Assembly: GCA_964559135.1 (NCBI GenBank)
Contig: CAZLGG010000131.1
Location: 1-10,523 of the forward strand
Length of the DNA: 10,523 nt
Direction of reading: 5' to 3'
DNA from: DRQF01 sp964559135
GTDB taxonomy: Bacteria > Planctomycetota > GCA-002687715 > DRQF01
The notes under the pieces were generated by a model. That model made no database searches. It had not been told where the DNA came from and was given only the letters and a program-made list of their open reading frames with translations. A program made the position numbers and the translations under genes. Positions 7,464 to 10,523 of the stretch are shown here, piece by piece (position 1 is the first letter of the stretch; the number at the start of each line of letters is the position of its first letter).

Positions 7464-7619
7464 TGGACAAAAGTGACGAGGTGTCAAAGTATCCCAGTTG
7501 CCCCCGTCATGACCCCAATCGCCCCAAGAGACCCTTTCCCAAGAACTTAGAAGAAATCTCGCCTCCTCCGGCCCGGGGGACAAAACAAAATCGCATAAGA
7601 TGAATTATATCTCACGCGA

Positions 7620-8081
7620 TCAAAATGGCACGTCATCGTCGTCCAGGGGCACGCTCCCGCCGCCGGACGACGGCGCGGGGGCTCCTCCCCAGCCCGGATC
7701 GCCTCCGGCGGCCGCCCCCATGGTCCGCTCCGCGTCGCGGCCGCCGCTTCCCGTGCCCAGGAACTGGAAATTCTCCACGACCACTTCCAGTTTGCTTCGC
7801 TTCTGCCCCTCCTGGTTCTCCCAGCTCCGGTAGTTGAGACGTCCCTCGATGAAAATGGGACGTCCTTTCTTCATGTACTTGCCGAGGGTTTCCGCCTGGC
7901 GGCCGAAGGAAACGCAGTCCACAAAGCAGGTCTGTTCCCGCTTTTCCCCGGTTTTCTGGTCGGTCCAGACCCGATTGACCGCGAGGCCCAATTGACAAAC
8001 CGGTTGCCCGCTCGGCAAAAAGCGCGTTTCCGGGTCGCGGGTGAGGTTGCCCATCAGAAGAACCTTGTTGAAATTCGCCAT
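7620..8081 (-). CDS. ssb: Single-stranded DNA-binding protein
   Basis: A 153-residue SSB that binds single-stranded DNA in replication, recombination and repair. The N-terminal OB fold opens with MANFNKVLLMGNLTRDPETR. It continues with SGQPVCQLGLAVNRVW (24-39), FVDCVSFGRQAETLGKYMKKG (53-73), FIEGRLNYRSW (77-87) and KRSKLEVVVENFQFLG (94-109). A Gly/Ala/Pro-rich linker (about 110-143) leads to the acidic tip DDDDVPF, which recruits partner proteins. Length and layout are those of ordinary bacterial SSB. AAGGA lies seven bases before the ATG at 8081. The gene stands alone, not beside rpsF/rpsR as in many genomes, and is divergent from the PilZ gene. Confidence 0.97.
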   Translation of the reverse strand: MANFNKVLLMGNLTRDPETRFLPSGQPVCQLGLAVNRVWTDQKTGEKREQTCFVDCVSFGRQAETLGKYMKKGRPIFIEGRLNYRSWENQEGQKRSKLEVVVENFQFLGTGSGGRDAERTMGAAAGGDPGWGGAPAPSSGGGSVPLDDDDVPF

Positions 8082-8277
8082 GAGACAGTCCTTTCTGCTC
8101 GAGGGGGCCGGGTTTTGATTCCTCGGGGACTCAAGAGCCCTCTCTTCGCGGTCGATGAAGAGATGAAGAGCGGCACCTCTCCCGCTGCCCGCGGGCTGGG
8201 TGCTCGACGAAAGCCGACACTGGATAGGTGATCGGCCGGGAGACTAACCGATTCCGGGGACAAATGGAGGCCCTTTC
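8082..8277. promoter_or_regulatory. Divergent intergenic region between ssb and the PilZ gene
   Basis: These 196 bases must contain the start signals for both ssb (minus) and the PilZ gene (plus). No convincing -35/-10 pair was found on either strand. It holds a 10-bp palindrome, GCCCGCGGGC (8187-8196), and an exact tandem 8-mer, GATGAAGA twice (8154-8169); either could be a protein-binding site. Confidence 0.4.
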
Positions 8278-8634
8278 ATGGCCATTTCACCCGTACGAGA
8301 ACGCCGTCGGCATCCGCGGATGAAGCTGGACCGCCCCCTGGACTCCGGTCCAGTCCACGATCGCAAAGCCTGCCGTATCAAGGACATCTCTCCCATCGGG
8401 GCCGCCGCTTGGGTGCCGGACGCCGTCGATGAAATGACCCTGATGGCGATCCGCATCGAACTCGACATCCCGGATCGCGAACCGTTGGCCGTCGAGTGCC
8501 AAGCGGTGGTCGTTCGTTGCGAGGAAGCCCCGGAGGGCGGGTACGAGCTGGGACTCTACTTCGCGGACCTTCCACCGCAGACACGGGAAGAACTGGAGCG
8601 TTTCATAGCGACCTCCATCGACCTGGACGCCTGA
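8278..8634 (+). CDS. Stand-alone PilZ-domain protein
   Basis: A 118-residue protein, essentially one PilZ domain and the only plus-strand gene in the window. It has both parts of the cyclic-di-GMP signature: an Arg cluster with RxxxR (R10-R14, in RERRRHPR) and DxSxxG (D36, S38, G41, in KDISPIGAAAW). Beta-strand-like segments follow (IRIELDIP, ECQAVVVRCEE, YELGLYFADL), then a C-terminal helix with REELERFI. PilZ proteins bind cyclic-di-GMP and alter partners in motility, secretion or polysaccharide production. GGAGG seven bases before the ATG at 8278 fixes the start. It diverges from ssb and converges on prmC, so it is probably transcribed singly. Its target is unknown. Confidence 0.85.
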   Translation: MAISPVRERRRHPRMKLDRPLDSGPVHDRKACRIKDISPIGAAAWVPDAVDEMTLMAIRIELDIPDREPLAVECQAVVVRCEEAPEGGYELGLYFADLPPQTREELERFIATSIDLDA

Positions 8635-8638
8635 TGAC

Positions 8639-8653
8639 TCCTCGCCCCGAGGA
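8639..8653. repeat. Small hairpin between convergent genes
   Basis: TCCTCG and CGAGGA form a 6-bp stem around a CCC loop, five bases past the stop of the PilZ gene and 22 bases from the prmC stop. There is no U-run, so it is at best a weak bidirectional terminator. Confidence 0.25.
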
Positions 8654-8674
8654 CTCCCGCACCTTCGGACTCCA

Positions 8675-9577
8675 TCAGGACGTCTCCCTTCGCTCGAGGT
8701 GACGCAGAGTTTCCTCGTCGGCCGCGACGAGCACCCGTTCCCGACCTCCCAAGTCCGCGATCACCTTCAGCGGCCCAAACCCCTTCCCCTTCCACCATGC
8801 CTGCAGGACGTCTCCGCCCCAGCCCGGAAGCTCCAGGAGCACCGGAGGCATGGGATCCAGCCGCCGAAAGGCCGTGAGAATCGCTCGGTGGAACGAGAGC
8901 CCGTCTCCTTCCGGATCGAAGAGGGCGGCCGCGGGTTCATGATCCCGGACCTCGGGCATGAGCTGGTCGTTTTCATCCGCACGGATGTACGGAGGATTCG
9001 AAACGACGAGATCCACGCGGGGAGAACCGGCTCGCAGAACCTCGAGCAGATCCTGTTCGACGAAGGCGGCCCGTTCGATAAGCCCGAGATCCTCCGCGTT
9101 CCGGCGGGCGTATTCGAGAGCCTCGGGCGATCGATCCCATCCCTCACCTCGAGCCTCTGGGAATCGGGACAGGATCGAAAGAAGGATGCACCCCGACCCG
9201 GTGCCCAGGTCCAGGACACGAAAACGAGAGCGCCCCTTCATCAGGGCCAGCGCCGCTTCCACGAGCCCCTCCGTTTCCGGACGCGGGACGAGAACCCCCG
9301 GCCCCACGGCGAAGTCGATACCGAAAAACTCGCGGTGCCCCAAGATGTAGGCCAAGGGTTCACGCCGACCTCGGCGGCGAATCAGCTCCCGGTAGCGCGC
9401 CCGAATACCCGAGTCGACGGGCATGTCGAATCGGGTGTAGAGCTCGATCCTCGCGAAGCCCAGCACCGCCGCCAACATGAGATCGGCATCGAGACGCGCG
9501 GTCTCGATGCCTTTTCGTGCGAGATAACCGGTGGCCGCGGATGCGAGTTCCGCAACGGTCCAAAGCTCTCGGGACAT
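8675..9577 (-). CDS. prmC: Peptide chain release factor N5-glutamine methyltransferase
   Basis: A 300-residue SAM-dependent methyltransferase that methylates the Gln of the GGQ loop of release factors 1 and 2. The N-terminal helical domain ends in EPLAYILGHREFFG (73-86). Then come VLVPRPETE (95-103), the SAM-binding VLDLGTGSGCILLSI (121-135), and the catalytic NPPY (194-197) in VDLVVSNPPYIRA, followed by EPAAALFDPEGDGL. The C-terminal LGGRERVLVA is also typical. Length is normal. Where most relatives have VDxS after the second strand, this one reads WDRS. The ATG at 9577 lies five bases after the stop of the membrane-protein gene and has no clear SD, so translation is probably coupled. The usual upstream neighbour prfA is absent; a membrane protein of unknown function takes that place. 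Confidence 0.95.
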   Translation of the reverse strand: MSRELWTVAELASAATGYLARKGIETARLDADLMLAAVLGFARIELYTRFDMPVDSGIRARYRELIRRRGRREPLAYILGHREFFGIDFAVGPGVLVPRPETEGLVEAALALMKGRSRFRVLDLGTGSGCILLSILSRFPEARGEGWDRSPEALEYARRNAEDLGLIERAAFVEQDLLEVLRAGSPRVDLVVSNPPYIRADENDQLMPEVRDHEPAAALFDPEGDGLSFHRAILTAFRRLDPMPPVLLELPGWGGDVLQAWWKGKGFGPLKVIADLGGRERVLVAADEETLRHLERRETS

Positions 9578-9582
9578 GAAGA

Positions 9583-10401
9583 TCAGGCGCCGGGGGTCGA
9601 CCCCTTGTCGCCATCCTTCTTCTCCGCTTTCTGATCAGTGCCGGAACCCGCGGACTTCTTGGCGTCCTTGCCCGAGCCGCGCCCCTCGAGGCGAGCGCGT
9701 CGCCGTGCCTCGGACGGATCCTCCTTGGGTTTCGCCGTGGCGATGGCGAAGACGATGGAGGCGATCACGAAGAGGAACAAGAGGCTCACCGTCCAGACGG
9801 CGAAGCGGAAGCCGGTCCCGAAGACTTCGTTGACCCGATCCAGCCGCTTGCGGGTCAGCTTCGTCTGATCCTTCTCGATGTAAACGGCGAGCCCGGAGAT
9901 GAACAGATCACCCAATCCCCAGGAGTGGACCTCCTTCGTGGTCCTGAATCGCAGGCTCTTCTTCGCCTGCCAGTCCATCCTGGCGGCCTTGCCCACGACG
10001 CTCATGGGAATGGGCTCGGCGTTGATGGACTTCAAGGTGGCGTCACGTTGCGCGAATTCTTGCCGCTGCGTCATGTCCAGGTGGGCATAGAGAACGACCA
10101 CGGCCACGATTTCGAGGGCGAGAATCGGCCAGAATGTCAGCCGGCCGCTCTTGATATTGGCGACGCACGCCCAGGTGCAGCCGATGGCGCCGGTCAGAAG
10201 GCCCAACTGGAGCGTCGTCCAGCCGCCTCCCAGCCCCACGCCCTTCCAGGGGAACGCGCAACCGAGGACCAGCGCCACGCTGAACCACAGGAAAATGTAG
10301 AATTGGTTGTGGACTCTTCCCGTGTAGATGTGCTGGGAATTGACCACGAAAACGGGGGTGGGCTCCGGCATTTCCGGTGCCTTGGACTGATTGTCGGCCA
10401 T
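9583..10401 (-). CDS. Uncharacterised four-helix membrane protein
   Basis: A 272-residue integral membrane protein that I do not recognise. Predicted membrane segments are near 33-52 (FYIFLWFSVALVLGCAF), 62-82, 88-108 (FWPILALEIVAVVVLYAHL) and 199-222 (AVWTVSLLFLFVIASIVFAI). Between helices three and four is a polar region of about 90 residues with WGLGDLFISGLAVYIEKDQ, probably a soluble domain or a membrane-surface element. The last 50 residues are a low-complexity Lys/Glu/Gly-rich tail. The N-terminus (MADNQSKAPEMPEPTPVFVV) is soluble and Pro-rich. The frame is open 25 codons further upstream, but the ATG at 10401 has GGAGAAG a few bases before it and begins two bases after the previous gene's stop. 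It is tightly coupled to prmC downstream. Confidence 0.75.
   Translation of the reverse strand: MADNQSKAPEMPEPTPVFVVNSQHIYTGRVHNQFYIFLWFSVALVLGCAFPWKGVGLGGGWTTLQLGLLTGAIGCTWACVANIKSGRLTFWPILALEIVAVVVLYAHLDMTQRQEFAQRDATLKSINAEPIPMSVVGKAARMDWQAKKSLRFRTTKEVHSWGLGDLFISGLAVYIEKDQTKLTRKRLDRVNEVFGTGFRFAVWTVSLLFLFVIASIVFAIATAKPKEDPSEARRRARLEGRGSGKDAKKSAGSGTDQKAEKKDGDKGSTPGA
9593..9604. repeat. 12-bp perfect palindrome at the membrane-protein/prmC junction
   Basis: GGGGTCGACCCC is a perfect palindrome inside the last codons of the membrane-protein gene, 16 bases before the prmC start codon. In mRNA it could form a short hairpin over the region where a prmC ribosome binding site would lie. It codes for part of the GST-P end of the protein, so chance in GC-rich coding DNA is possible. 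Confidence 0.4.
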
Positions 10402-10403
10402 CG

Positions 10404-10523
10404 TCACTTCTCCAACTCCTCGAGGCTGGATAGCCTCTGCTCTTTGTCGAACTCCATGAGGGGCTCGATGAGACATTCGTGCTCTCCGGCCATGATCTTT
10501 TCCAGGCTGTACAGGCTCACGTT
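10404..10523 (-). CDS. C-terminal end of an unidentified gene (cut by right edge)
   Basis: Thirty-nine codons and a TGA stop, open to the window edge. The visible end is acidic and helix-like, containing SLYSLEKIMAGEHECLIE and ending in SLEELEK. I do not recognise the family. The stop lies two bases before the start codon of the four-helix membrane protein, whose SD sequence overlaps the last codons here, so the two are very probably in one operon with prmC. No prfA-like sequence is visible in this part. Confidence 0.6.
   Translation of the reverse strand, partial: NVSLYSLEKIMAGEHECLIEPLMEFDKEQRLSSLEELEK

Larger units (their letters stand above)
7280..7619. other. 340-base stretch without a gene after ssb
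   Basis: The stretch lies between the ssb stop and the Ig-like gene start, both on the minus strand. A 75-codon minus-strand frame (7356-7583) shows no family features or SD and is probably not coding. Visible elements are a perfect TATAAT on the minus strand (7609-7604) without a good -35 box, a weak promoter-like pair at 7435-7463, and the hairpin at 7291-7306. No Rho-independent terminator with a U-run was found. It could hold a long 5' leader or a small RNA. Confidence 0.5.

Noticed and set aside
7356..7583. 75-codon minus-strand open frame between ssb and the Ig-like gene
   Set aside because: No SD, no family features and odd composition; treated as non-coding.
7604..7609. Perfect TATAAT on the minus strand just after the ssb stop
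   Set aside because: No acceptable -35 box at 16-18 bases, so not listed as a promoter; mentioned only as a component of the intergenic stretch.

Overview
This is a GC-rich bacterial chromosomal window. Nine of its ten genes, two of them cut by the window edges, lie on the minus strand; one small gene is on the plus strand. The mix of a heptosyltransferase-family enzyme, a TMTC-like membrane glycosyltransferase, a NodU-type carbamoyltransferase, radical SAM/SPASM enzymes, a PilZ protein and a membrane-anchored Ig-like repeat protein suggests a Gram-negative environmental lineage. A planctomycete-like or related deep-branching group is my best guess, from gene style only. No RNA genes, insertion sequences, CRISPR arrays or origins were seen.

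From right to left (the direction of transcription for most genes): positions 10404-10523 hold the last codons of an unidentified gene. Two bases later comes an uncharacterised four-helix membrane protein (9583-10401), then prmC (8675-9577) five bases further on. A small PilZ-domain gene (8278-8634, plus strand) converges on prmC and diverges from ssb (7620-8081). A 340-base stretch without a gene (7280-7619) follows ssb and forms a possible long leader, with a hairpin against the ribosome binding site of the next gene. That gene (5612-7279) encodes a membrane-anchored protein of carboxypeptidase-regulatory-like/Ig-like repeats.

The most distinctive region is 1-5536. Five genes are chained by 1- or 4-base start/stop overlaps: radical SAM/SPASM enzyme A, radical SAM/SPASM enzyme B, a full-length NodU/CmcH-type carbamoyltransferase, a GT9 glycosyltransferase, and a TMTC-like GT-C membrane glycosyltransferase that runs off the left edge. 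A plausible promoter precedes the first gene. The overlaps argue for one translationally coupled unit. The set fits synthesis or decoration of a surface glycan or glycoconjugate: sugar transfer, O-carbamoylation, one or two radical-based modifications, and a polyprenyl-linked transfer step. No precursor peptide gene is visible, and I cannot name a characterised pathway with exactly this set. Substrates are unknown.

The right half (ssb, prmC, PilZ) is ordinary core-genome material apart from the unknown membrane protein and its partial neighbour.
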